Of a stretch of 64,000 nucleotides of DNA, positions 18,521 through 27,739 are shown piece after piece. How positions within the stretch are numbered: position 1 is the first letter of the stretch; each line of letters starts with the position of its first letter. The notes under the pieces are model-generated. The model saw only the letters and a list, made by a program, of their open reading frames with translations, was not told where the DNA came from and searched no databases. The position numbers were made by a program, and so were the translations under genes. The stretch comes from Methanobrevibacter millerae. GTDB lineage: Archaea > Methanobacteriota > Methanobacteria > Methanobacteriales > Methanobacteriaceae. Location of the stretch: assembly GCF_001477655.1 (NCBI RefSeq), contig NZ_CP011266.1, positions 790,001-854,000 on the forward strand. The letters are read 5' to 3'.

Positions 18521-19486
18521 CTAATTTAATTTTTTATTATTTTCTTTTATTTTTTCTAAAATCTCTAGTTTATATGGCTTTATATTAATGGAATTTTCTT
18601 CATTTTCTGATAATCTATCAAAGCAATTGAATGATTCCTCTAAATTATTTATTCTTCTTAAAACTAATCCTTTATTAAATAATGCATATTTATAATTTTT
18701 CTTCAATTTTAGGCATTTATTGAAGTAATCTATAGATTCATCGTATTTGCTAAATAAAAATAATGTACATGCTTTGTAATTTAAAGTGCTGACGTCATTT
18801 TGATTAACGTTTAACAGATTATTCATTAATTTCAATGCTTTTTTTGGATTTTCATTAATCGCTAATTCTTTCAATGCTTGAATTTTTAATTTCTCTTTCA
18901 TTGTTTTTTTAGATGTGGGTATTTCAAATATAAATTCATTAAATATAATATTATCTATTTCTTTAATCAATGCACGAACTGAATTTTTGCAACGTTCATC
19001 TTCAACTATTGCTTTTTCAAAAAATGTTAAAGCATCCCAGATTTTATCTTCATTCTTATAATCCAAACCCTTTTTAATACATCTATTAGCTTTTTTAGAA
19101 TAATTATTATGCAAAGTATTAATATCTATAAGTTCAAAAATTTCATTTTTAAAAATAGATACAATTTTATTCATTTCACAGTCCATTCCAATGGCTTTAT
19201 TAAAATAATAAATTGCGTTCTGATAATCCTTTTTATTTTTTAATATTATTCCTTTATTGATTAATGCAGAGGTATTTTCACTAATGGTCAGTGATTTATC
19301 AAAACACTTTTCGGCATCATCAAAATTATTTAATTTTATCAATGCTGATCCTTTACCGTTCAATGCATCGATATTATTAGGTTCATTTTCAAGTATTTCA
19401 TTAAAAATTTTTAATGCTTCTTCACTATTGTTTTGTAATAATAGTATGGCTTTATCAATTTTTTTTTGAATACTTTTGTTAAACAT
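18521..19486 (-). CDS. Tetratricopeptide repeat protein
   Basis: The 321-aa protein is built of TPR units. Clear ones include EALKIFNEILENEPNNIDA, DAEKCFDKSLTISE, NAIYYFNKAIGMD and, near the C-terminus, ESIDYFNKCLKLKKNYKYAL and ESFNCFDRLSENE. Such proteins are scaffolds for protein contacts. There is no signal peptide or membrane segment. It lies just upstream of the FHA-kinase cassette but on the opposite strand, sharing a 333-base AT-rich promoter region with it; a functional link is possible but unproven. Confidence 0.85.
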   Translation of the reverse strand: MFNKSIQKKIDKAILLLQNNSEEALKIFNEILENEPNNIDALNGKGSALIKLNNFDDAEKCFDKSLTISENTSALINKGIILKNKKDYQNAIYYFNKAIGMDCEMNKIVSIFKNEIFELIDINTLHNNYSKKANRCIKKGLDYKNEDKIWDALTFFEKAIVEDERCKNSVRALIKEIDNIIFNEFIFEIPTSKKTMKEKLKIQALKELAINENPKKALKLMNNLLNVNQNDVSTLNYKACTLFLFSKYDESIDYFNKCLKLKKNYKYALFNKGLVLRRINNLEESFNCFDRLSENEENSINIKPYKLEILEKIKENNKKLN

Positions 19487-19819
19487 GTTATCAGTGTTTT
19501 TATTTTTATAACATGTCGTTATTAAATCACATAAAGGAATTTATTGTAAAGTGTTTACTTTATATTTGATTTTTGATTATTGAAAATAATGTATATTATT
19601 TGATATTTTTCTATAAATAAAATTAAATAAAGATTATATATCTATATTTTATTTAATTAATTATTATTTTAATTGAATATATTTTACATATTTTTTTATA
19701 AGAAATTCATTTTTTCTAAAAATAATTGGAAATTATTATATATATTTATCATAAATAGATATTATTGTGTTATTTAATTGAGGATAAATATAATATCTTT
19801 TTTAATATGGGGTTTTAAC
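19487..19819. promoter_or_regulatory. AT-rich divergent promoter region of the TPR gene and the FHA-kinase cassette
   Basis: This 333-base gap has no gene I can support. It is almost pure A/T with several TATA-like runs. TTATATATA at about 19736-19744 would start a transcript near 19770, giving a leader of about 50 bases with GGGG before ATG 19820. A frame in line with the FHA protein is open 14 codons upstream of that ATG but has no ribosome site. Confidence 0.45.
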
Positions 19820-20623
19820 ATGGAAAATTTAGAAGCCGTTAAATCTGCGATATTGGGGTTGGATGATGAAAATAGCACATCTAGTAAAATAGCTGCTGTT
19901 AATAATAAAGTTCGATTGTCAATATTGGAAATTTTAAGAAATTTTTATAATTGTGGTCATTCTGAAAATAATGTCTTTAAAAAAAATCCACTTTATTCAC
20001 GTGAAATCAATTCAATACTTTTGAATAATTATGGTATTAATATCACCCCACAGATGTTGGGCCAACATATAAAACAGCTTATCGAAGCGGATTTAATTGA
20101 AGAAGTCTCTATTAAAAAAGAGGTTCCTAATAAAATTGGTCGAAGAAAGGTGAAAGGATATGTTTTAAAAAATGATGCCTTTGATAATATTTTTTTGGAT
20201 ATAAATTTCCTGTCTGATGAGCTTTTATCATTCTTTGGATTATATAAAATTAATCAAAAATTTAATGATGGTGAACACTGTGTTTTAACAATATTTAATG
20301 GTATGGATAAAGGAAAAACATTTAAAATACATAAAAATGAAACAATTTTAGTTGGACGAAAAGGTGATTTTAAAGAATGTGATTTGGCTTCTTTTACAAT
20401 TCTTTTGGATAATAGTTATAGGAGTGTCTCCAATGTATCCAAACCACATTTAAAACTCTTTTTTAACCATGATTCATGGTGTATTGTGGATAATAATAGT
20501 TCAAATGGAACTTTTCTCAATGATAAACTGGTTAAGAAGGGTATTGTTACAAAATTAGAAAAAAATTCCTTTTTAAAATTATCTAAAGGTGATGGTGGAG
20601 CTGTTATTTATTGTTCCTATTAA
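19820..20623 (+). CDS. Winged-helix protein with C-terminal FHA domain (copy 1)
   Basis: The 267-aa protein has an ArsR-like winged helix at about residues 24-118 (SKIAAVNNKVRLSILEILR; TPQMLGQHIKQLIEADLIEE) and a FHA domain at about 153-262. The FHA phosphothreonine-binding residues are all present: GR (179-180), SKPH (207-210) and NG (229-230). It should therefore read a phosphorylated partner and bind DNA. The start at ATG 19820 follows GGGG. A paralogue of the same length follows, then a Ser/Thr kinase gene, the obvious source of the phosphothreonine. No membrane segment. Confidence 0.88.
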   Translation: MENLEAVKSAILGLDDENSTSSKIAAVNNKVRLSILEILRNFYNCGHSENNVFKKNPLYSREINSILLNNYGINITPQMLGQHIKQLIEADLIEEVSIKKEVPNKIGRRKVKGYVLKNDAFDNIFLDINFLSDELLSFFGLYKINQKFNDGEHCVLTIFNGMDKGKTFKIHKNETILVGRKGDFKECDLASFTILLDNSYRSVSNVSKPHLKLFFNHDSWCIVDNNSSNGTFLNDKLVKKGIVTKLEKNSFLKLSKGDGGAVIYCSY

Positions 20624-20720
20624 TTAAATGTTCATTAACAAAAAAACAGAAAAACTATGTATTTAGATTAATATTAGATTTAACATATCGTGTATATTTT
20701 TTAATGGATGGAGGTTTTAC

Positions 20721-21524
20721 ATGAGTAAATTGGAAAATATTGAAACAGAACTTGTTGATTTAAATGATTCAAAAATAATATCTACTAAATTGGCTGCAGT
20801 AAATAATAATGTTAGATTTTCTATTTTAGAAATTTTACGTGATTTTCAGGTTACATTTAATGAAAAAAATACTAATTTTAAAAAAGAGCCACTTTACTAT
20901 CGTGAAATAAATAGTTATCTTGCAGATAATTATAATATCAATATTACTCCTCAAATGTTGGGTCAACATTTAAAACAGTTGTTAAAAGCAGATTTGATAG
21001 AAGAAGTTAATGTTAAAAAAGAAATTCCTAATAAAGTTGGTCTTAGAACAGTTAAAGCATATAAACTAAAAGAGGATGCATTTGAAGATTTATTTTTGGA
21101 TATAAATTTTTTATCCGATGAATTGTTATACTTTTTTGATTTGTATTGTGTTAATCAAAAGTTTAAAGATGATGAATGTTGTGTTTTAACAATATTTAAT
21201 GGTGTCGATAAAGGTAAATCATTTAAAGTTAATAATGATGAAACTGTTTTAATTGGAAGAAAAGACAACTTTGAAAATAGTGATTTTTCTTCTTTGGTGG
21301 TTCTTTTGGATAATGATTATGTCAGTGTTTCTAGCATTTCAAAGCCTCATTTAAAAATATTTTATGAAGATGATTTTTGGTATGTTTTGGATGAGGCAAG
21401 TACAAATGGAACATTTGTTTCAGGAAAAAAGATTCCGCAAGGTATAGCTACAAAATTAAAAAATAATTCCTTTTTAAAATTATCTCGGGGTAATGGTGGA
21501 GTGGTTATTTATTGTTCCTTTTAA
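20721..21524 (+). CDS. Winged-helix protein with C-terminal FHA domain (copy 2)
   Basis: This is a tandem paralogue of the preceding gene, also exactly 267 aa, with the same layout: winged helix about 24-118 and FHA about 153-262 with GR (179-180), SKPH (207-210) and NG (229-230). Identity is highest around AAVNN.VR.SILEILR, NITPQMLGQH and CVLTIFNG. Differences cluster in the linker before the wing, so DNA targets may differ. GGAGG lies about 10 bases before ATG. The kinase gene starts 29 bases after its stop, so the two are co-transcribed. Confidence 0.88.
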   Translation: MSKLENIETELVDLNDSKIISTKLAAVNNNVRFSILEILRDFQVTFNEKNTNFKKEPLYYREINSYLADNYNINITPQMLGQHLKQLLKADLIEEVNVKKEIPNKVGLRTVKAYKLKEDAFEDLFLDINFLSDELLYFFDLYCVNQKFKDDECCVLTIFNGVDKGKSFKVNNDETVLIGRKDNFENSDFSSLVVLLDNDYVSVSSISKPHLKIFYEDDFWYVLDEASTNGTFVSGKKIPQGIATKLKNNSFLKLSRGNGGVVIYCSF

Positions 21525-21553
21525 TTTTGCACATTATTTATTCGGTGAGTTAA

Positions 21554-24500
21554 TTGGATTTTAATGAATCAAAACTAATGGTAGAAGAATTTTTTAATGG
21601 ACAGTATGAAGTCAAAAAATTCTTGGGAGAAGGATCTTTTGCAGAAGTTTACTTGGTCAAACATGTTTTTTTAGATGACTTACGTGCAATGAAAGTAATT
21701 AAACAGCCATTAAATGAAAATTTTGATAATAAAAATGTTTTTAATGAAGTAATGCTTGCAACTCAGTTAAGGCATCAAAATATTATTAGTATTTATGATG
21801 CAGGAATAATTTCTCAAGATTCTGGAATAAATAAGGCTTATTTTGTAATGGAATATGTTCCTGGGGGAGATTTACAACAGTATCTTAATTCTTTCATAAA
21901 TTCAAATCTTTCATTGTCAGTTCATCGATGCTTAAATTTAATGAAACAAATTCTTCAAGGATTAAATGTATTGCATTCATCAAATCCAGTTATTGTTCAT
22001 AGGGATTTAAAATTAAATAATATTTTATTGAGTTATAACGAATGTGGAGATATTGTAATTAAAATCTCCGATTTGGGTTTTGCAAAAGAAGTAAGTACTG
22101 AAATTTCAGATATTGATGTTGCAGGTACACGGCCATATATGGCTCCAGAGTCATTTAGAAAAGTTATTTCAACAGCAACTGATATTTATGCAGTAGGTGT
22201 TATTTTTTATCAGTTATTAACTAATAATTATCCTTATGATATTGAGAAATTTAGTTTGGAAGAAATTATTCGGGGAAAGCCTTGGAATGTTTCTTTAAAA
22301 GCTCCGAGTGACTATAATGATAATGTTCCTAAGAAATTAGATGAAATTGTCTTTAAATCTTTAGATTCAAATCCTGAAAATAGGTATCAAAATGCATCAG
22401 AATTTTTAGATGATATTGAATTAATCATGACTGAATTTTCAGATGATAAAATCCCAATCATTAAAGAGGATTATGTTGATGAAAATTCTGAATATATTAT
22501 TAATGAAAATCTTAAAAAGGCTTTTAAGCTTGCAAAATGTGAAAATAGATTAAATGATGCTATTGAAATATTGGAAAAGGAAATAATTGGAAATTATGAT
22601 GTTCGTCAGTGTTATGGTGAAACTTTACGGATGTGGAAATCTAAGCGTCCTGACCTTAAATTAATTTCAAAGGCTTTTAGTATAAACTTGAGGGGCGATA
22701 ATTATGTGTTATCGTCTAATCTTTTAAAAGAAGCTATTGCATATAATCCTGGGATGAAGAATAAATATGGTCATTATCTTGAATTGTGGAGAATATTCAT
22801 TGATTTGTCAAAATATGGTAATTTAATAAAAGCAGTAATGTCTCTTGAGGAGCTGATGGATTCAAATAATGAGATTAATGAAGGTTATATTAATATTATT
22901 GATATATTGAAAACATTTTCTATAGATGTAATGGTCAATGAATCGATTCGTTTAGTGAATTTAAACAATCTTGATGATGGAAGTAAATTGATGGAGTTTG
23001 CGATTGTTTGTGATTCAAGGTTAAAATCAAAATATGCTTATAAACTTTCATTATGGAAACAGAATATGAATTTGCATTTCAAGACAATAAATGATTTTAA
23101 TAATTGCAATACGGTTGATTATGCAATTGATTTAGGTACTGTTGATTCTACAGTAGCATATTGTAATAATGGTAATCCAATAATTATAAAAAATTATAAA
23201 ACAGGTAATGAAATTACTCCATCGGCTATTTTAATTGATGAGGAGAATAATCTTAAAGTAGGAGAAATTGCTAGAACTGAAATAATAAATAATTCAAAAA
23301 ATGCCGTATCTGAATTTAAAGGCAATATGGGGTTTTCCATTCCATTTAAATTTGAAAAATCATCAAGGGTTTTGTTTCCAGAAGAGCTATCTGCAGAAGT
23401 TTTAAAAGAATTAAGAGTATCTGTTTTTAATCAATGTCGTGTAAATCTTGAAGATGTTGTTATTTGTTGTCCTGCAAATTCGAATCCTATGAAAACAAAA
23501 GCGATTAATGATGCTATAGACCTTGCGGGTTTTAAATCACATAATCTTATTTTGGAGCCAATTGCCGTAGCTTTTGCATATAATTTAAAATCCTCCCATA
23601 AAGATAATGGAATATGGATGATTTATGATTTAGGTGGTGGTACATTTAATGTATCTCTTATTGAAGACAACGGGGATGAAATTGAAAAACTTGCAACTAC
23701 TGGTTTAGATAATTTGGGTGGAAAAACATTAGATTGGAAAGTTGTAGAAGATATTTTCATACCAAAAATTAGTATGGATTTAAATTTAAATGATTTTAAT
23801 TTGAATAATTCCAAATATTCTGAAATATTTTCAAAACTTAAGACTGCTGCAGAAAAATCTAAAAAAGATTTGTCTATTTCAACAAAATCCAATATATGTA
23901 TAAATAATCTTTTTGATAATTATGATTTCATATTTACTTTAACTAGGGATGACTTTAAGGAAGTAATTTGTCCTTTGATTAAAGTTACATTAGATTTATG
24001 TAAAAACTTATTAAATGAAAAGGATTTTTCAAGCAAGGACATTGATAAAATTATTTTGGTGGGGGGATCTTGTTTAAGTCCTGTTGTTAAGGATTTGATT
24101 AAAGAAGAATTTGATATTCCACTTGAATATAGTATTGACCCATTAACAGTTGTTGCAAAAGGTGCAGCTATTTATGCAGGCACTATAGAGAAAACTATAA
24201 TTGAAACTACTGTAAATGAATTTTCATTGATATTGAACAAAGAAAAAGATATTATTTCGGGCAGAGCATTCGCTTCAGATAATAAATTCTCATTTTTAGG
24301 ATTTGATATAGAATTTTTAAATCAAAAAACGGCGGAATCTTTAAAAATACCTTTAAACATTGATGGGGAGTTTATGGTAAAATTAAAAGAGGGGGATTAT
24401 TCAATAAATATTTATGATTCTGGTGATATCGTAAATATTGATGAAAAATCACCTAATCAATTAATATCTGGTGAAATGTTAATTCCATATTTTAAACATA

Positions 24501-25090
24501 CTTTTAGCTTAAAATATAGTGAAATAACCTATAAGAAATTATTTAAGCAATATATTGAATTATTAAAACAGGTTAATTTTTTAAAAGAAAATGATTCATT
24601 TAATGAAAATGATATTTTGGAATATATTGAAAGGATGTTTGAAATAGCTCAAAAAGATAAAAGAGCGCTTAATCAAGTAGAAATTTATTTAAATTATATC
24701 AAGAAAACATCTTCGGATTTGTTAAATAATCTTAATTTTTCTAATCTTTTGGATAATGTCATTAATAAGATAAATATTGCTAAAAGAGATAGTTTATTTT
24801 ATGTTGATGATTTGAAAGATAAACTTAAATTGGCTGTTGATGATAAAGATATCAATATTTTAAATGATATTCATTATCAATTGATTGAAAGATATGTTTT
24901 GTTAAATAAAAACGATGTAATTAAGGAATGTTTTTTTAATTTAATTTATGATGGTATATACTCCCAATATCCTGATGAATTAATAAAAAGGGCTATTGCT
25001 GCTATTAATGATTCAGATTATAATTTATTGAGTGTTTTGGTCAATGAGTTATATGAACTTGATGGTAGAAATTCTCTGTTGGATAAATAA
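21554..25090 (+). CDS. Ser/Thr protein kinase fused to an Hsp70-type ATPase domain
   Basis: The 1178-aa protein starts at TTG with GGTGAG 6 bases upstream. Residues ~15-295 are a Hanks-type kinase: GEGSFAEV (25-32), K47, HRDLKLNN (149-156, D151), DLG in place of DFG (173-175), GTRPYMAPE (191-199); it looks active. Residues ~310-510 are helical, with three diverged copies of a KYxxxLxLW motif. Residues ~520-870 are an actin/Hsp70 ATPase: IDLGTVDSTVAY (525-536), YDLGGGTFNVS (691-701) and ILVGGSCLSPVV further on. A beta-rich and a helical tail follow (~880-1178). No membrane segment. FHA genes lie upstream and HD-RyR genes downstream on the same strand. Confidence 0.88.
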   Translation: MDFNESKLMVEEFFNGQYEVKKFLGEGSFAEVYLVKHVFLDDLRAMKVIKQPLNENFDNKNVFNEVMLATQLRHQNIISIYDAGIISQDSGINKAYFVMEYVPGGDLQQYLNSFINSNLSLSVHRCLNLMKQILQGLNVLHSSNPVIVHRDLKLNNILLSYNECGDIVIKISDLGFAKEVSTEISDIDVAGTRPYMAPESFRKVISTATDIYAVGVIFYQLLTNNYPYDIEKFSLEEIIRGKPWNVSLKAPSDYNDNVPKKLDEIVFKSLDSNPENRYQNASEFLDDIELIMTEFSDDKIPIIKEDYVDENSEYIINENLKKAFKLAKCENRLNDAIEILEKEIIGNYDVRQCYGETLRMWKSKRPDLKLISKAFSINLRGDNYVLSSNLLKEAIAYNPGMKNKYGHYLELWRIFIDLSKYGNLIKAVMSLEELMDSNNEINEGYINIIDILKTFSIDVMVNESIRLVNLNNLDDGSKLMEFAIVCDSRLKSKYAYKLSLWKQNMNLHFKTINDFNNCNTVDYAIDLGTVDSTVAYCNNGNPIIIKNYKTGNEITPSAILIDEENNLKVGEIARTEIINNSKNAVSEFKGNMGFSIPFKFEKSSRVLFPEELSAEVLKELRVSVFNQCRVNLEDVVICCPANSNPMKTKAINDAIDLAGFKSHNLILEPIAVAFAYNLKSSHKDNGIWMIYDLGGGTFNVSLIEDNGDEIEKLATTGLDNLGGKTLDWKVVEDIFIPKISMDLNLNDFNLNNSKYSEIFSKLKTAAEKSKKDLSISTKSNICINNLFDNYDFIFTLTRDDFKEVICPLIKVTLDLCKNLLNEKDFSSKDIDKIILVGGSCLSPVVKDLIKEEFDIPLEYSIDPLTVVAKGAAIYAGTIEKTIIETTVNEFSLILNKEKDIISGRAFASDNKFSFLGFDIEFLNQKTAESLKIPLNIDGEFMVKLKEGDYSINIYDSGDIVNIDEKSPNQLISGEMLIPYFKHTFSLKYSEITYKKLFKQYIELLKQVNFLKENDSFNENDILEYIERMFEIAQKDKRALNQVEIYLNYIKKTSSDLLNNLNFSNLLDNVINKINIAKRDSLFYVDDLKDKLKLAVDDKDINILNDIHYQLIERYVLLNKNDVIKECFFNLIYDGIYSQYPDELIKRAIAAINDSDYNLLSVLVNELYELDGRNSLLDK

Positions 25091-25137
25091 AAAACTTTAA
25101 TTGACTTATATGTTTTTAAATGGCATATATAGAATAT

Positions 25138-25275
25138 ATGATTATTATGACTAAAAAGGATACAAAATCTACAATAATATTAAACAACATTAAATCAGAT
25201 GATTTTTTAGATTTTAGTTCTTCGTATGATTTAAAACAGATAATTGAAGTATTAAGTAAAATAATGGATGATTGA
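25138..25275 (+). CDS. Possible small protein between the kinase and HD-RyR genes
   Basis: A 45-codon frame (or 42 from the second ATG at 25147) reads MIIMTKKDTKSTIILNN and ends in EVLSKIMDD. Its amino-acid mix (charged helix with DFLDF and DLKQII) looks protein-like, but there is no clear ribosome site; a TATA-like CATATATAG lies about 10 bases upstream. I do not recognise it. It fills most of a 308-base gap in an otherwise same-strand cassette. Confidence 0.35.
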   Translation: MIIMTKKDTKSTIILNNIKSDDFLDFSSSYDLKQIIEVLSKIMDD

Positions 25276-25398
25276 TATTGAATATTATGATAATCTTGGA
25301 ATTATGTAAATATATGATTTTTGAATGAAATAGTGATTTCGTTGCTTTTAGGTGATTTTATTCCAGATATTTAAAAGATTTAATAATTGGTGCTTAAA

Positions 25399-27639
25399 AT
25401 GGATGAGAAAAGTTTAAAAAGTTATGTAAATGATTTTTTTGATGAATTGATTTTATATGATGATTATAATAATAATCATTATTATAAAGATTTGTTAAAG
25501 GCAGGAATCGATGTATTTTTGGATAATGAAAATTCATATAATGCATATGAAATTTATAGGACATTTTTCATGATATATCAAATTACTGCAGAAGATAAAT
25601 CCACTAAAAGCTCAGACAAAATTTCGATTACTAAAGAGCCAAATACTCTTCTTAATTTAGTAAGAATAATGAAAAAATATGAAGAAAATACTGGTGATTT
25701 GGTTGAAAAGCAAAGAGATCATTTTATTCACTCGATTAATGTTTTTCTTTTAGGTTTGGCCATTTATTCTCAAAATAAAAATTATAGAAATTACTTTAAA
25801 CAGTATATTTTGAGAAGTCCATATGAAAAATATTATAAAATAAATGATGAATTTTCTCATGAAGAATTTTTATATCGTTGGGGTATAGCTTCTCTTTTCC
25901 ATGATATAGGTTATCCTGTTGAAATTATTGGAAAACAATTAAGTAAATTTATTAATGGGGGTATTAAGTCTATTTCAAGCAGTTATGGTGTAGATACCGC
26001 AATTGATTTTAAAGATTTCAATGAGTTTAATACTATTATAAAAATAGACCCTGATTTTTCAGATAACTATACTGATGTTTTTCCAAAATCCAAGTTTTTA
26101 AACTTATTTAAGCCTACTGACATCATGGCTCATAAAATTGGGACAGATTTTACGGAAATTGATGTAAATGATGTGGCAAAACATCTTGATTCTTTTGTTG
26201 ATATTATGGGGGAAAACGGATTTTTGGATCATGGGTTTTTCTCATCTATTCTGGTTTTAAACTCATATGGTTATTTAATTCAAAAATATGCTAAAAACCA
26301 TGATTTTTTCTTTTATCCGATTGTAGATAGTGCAACAGCTATTTTATTGCATAATTACTATAGAAATGTGTTGCAGAAAAAACCTTTTAATTTAAAACAG
26401 TTGCATCCTAGTAATTCTCCATTGGCATTCTTATTAATTTTATGTGATGAGCTTCAGGAGTGGAACAGGCAACCATTTGGGGTTATGGATAAAAAGAGAA
26501 GTCATGTTAATGATTTGATTTTAACAATTGATGATAGGGGAATGGATGTGGAATATGTTGTTAGGAGTGGTTCTATTGGACTTGGATTTTCTGAAGATAA
26601 GTTGGAGTTGCTTAAAAATGTTTTATCAATTTCCAGCATTTTTGAATTAGGTTTAAGGATAATTACAGATATTAAACAAGATGATGTTTTAAGAGAAATT
26701 GTTTACTCTGAAGCTGAAGCTCCAGATATTTTGCTTAGAAATGTTGAAAAATTAGCTATTAATATTCATCAGCACTATTTGAACTCTATGGAGGAAGAAT
26801 ATAAACAAAGGGATGCTGATAATAGGCTTGATGATGAATTTCTTAGAAAATATGGAGATTTGTCTTCTTATGATGAATTGTCTCCACAACTTAAAATAGC
26901 TAATATACGGCAGGCAAGGTCAATTCCACTTAAATTAAATATTATTGGATGTGAGCTTGCAGACTTGTCTGATGAAAGACTCGCTATTACTGAGTTTTTA
27001 GAAGATGAAGTGCTTGATTTGGCTATATTTGAACATAATGAATGGTGTAAGGAGAAAATACGTACCGGATGGGTTTATGGTGAGGTGAGGGATGATTCTA
27101 AATTGATTCATGATTGTTTGGTTCCTTGGGAGGATTTAACTCCTGAAATGCAGAAATTGGATATTGATCCAGTTAGGAATATTCCTTCTTTAGTTGATTC
27201 ATTAGGACTTAAGATTGTACGATCAAAACAGAGATTGCTTACCTTTGAAATGCATAAATTTTATACTCAAAAAGATGATTTTGATGAATTGCCTGATTAT
27301 ATAAAATATTCTAACTATAAACAGACTGACTTTTTAGTTAAAATATTGGCTGAACTTGGTTATGAAATGGTTGATACAGCATCTAAAGAAAATGCCATTG
27401 TTTCATTTGATGAAGATGAAATTAATTATTTGGCTAAAAGAGAACATGCTGCTTGGTATAAGCTTAAAATTAATTTAGGTTGGAAATATGGTTCTATTAA
27501 AGATGAAAATGAAAAAACTAATCCTAATTTAATTCAATGGGATGAGTTGGATTATAATATTCAAGAACTGAATAAGAAGACATTTAGGGATTTGCCTGTT
27601 TTATGCCAAAATGTTGGTTTAAAAATTGTTAAAAACTAA
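25399..27639 (+). CDS. HD-domain phosphohydrolase-like protein with two C-terminal RyR domains (copy 1)
   Basis: The 746-aa protein starts at ATG 25399 after GGTG. Its N-terminal half is HD-like: RDHFIHS (106-112), LFHDIGYP (167-174), then DHGFFSS, LLHNYYRN and LLILCDELQEW supply the further His and Asp needed for a metal site, so catalysis on a nucleotide or phosphoester is plausible. Two RyR-type repeats follow at about 541-610 (EHNEWCKEKIRTGWVYG, LVPWEDL, VRNIP) and 678-746 (REHAAWYKLKINLGWKYG, LPVL), each preceded by a SNY/NIRQA helix. RyR domains are thought to bind small ligands. No membrane segment. The ligand and substrate are unknown. Confidence 0.8.
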   Translation: MDEKSLKSYVNDFFDELILYDDYNNNHYYKDLLKAGIDVFLDNENSYNAYEIYRTFFMIYQITAEDKSTKSSDKISITKEPNTLLNLVRIMKKYEENTGDLVEKQRDHFIHSINVFLLGLAIYSQNKNYRNYFKQYILRSPYEKYYKINDEFSHEEFLYRWGIASLFHDIGYPVEIIGKQLSKFINGGIKSISSSYGVDTAIDFKDFNEFNTIIKIDPDFSDNYTDVFPKSKFLNLFKPTDIMAHKIGTDFTEIDVNDVAKHLDSFVDIMGENGFLDHGFFSSILVLNSYGYLIQKYAKNHDFFFYPIVDSATAILLHNYYRNVLQKKPFNLKQLHPSNSPLAFLLILCDELQEWNRQPFGVMDKKRSHVNDLILTIDDRGMDVEYVVRSGSIGLGFSEDKLELLKNVLSISSIFELGLRIITDIKQDDVLREIVYSEAEAPDILLRNVEKLAINIHQHYLNSMEEEYKQRDADNRLDDEFLRKYGDLSSYDELSPQLKIANIRQARSIPLKLNIIGCELADLSDERLAITEFLEDEVLDLAIFEHNEWCKEKIRTGWVYGEVRDDSKLIHDCLVPWEDLTPEMQKLDIDPVRNIPSLVDSLGLKIVRSKQRLLTFEMHKFYTQKDDFDELPDYIKYSNYKQTDFLVKILAELGYEMVDTASKENAIVSFDEDEINYLAKREHAAWYKLKINLGWKYGSIKDENEKTNPNLIQWDELDYNIQELNKKTFRDLPVLCQNVGLKIVKN

Positions 27640-27739
27640 TTTTTTTAATTTATTTTTTATTTTTTATATACTTTTCAATTTTTAATGTAAATTTTATTTA
27701 ATATAATTTGTAAATAGTTTATATAATTGAGGTGGGATT

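Noticed and set aside
19778-19819. Upstream start for the first FHA protein
   Set aside because: The 14 extra residues are hydrophobic and not matched in the paralogue, and the ribosome site fits ATG 19820.
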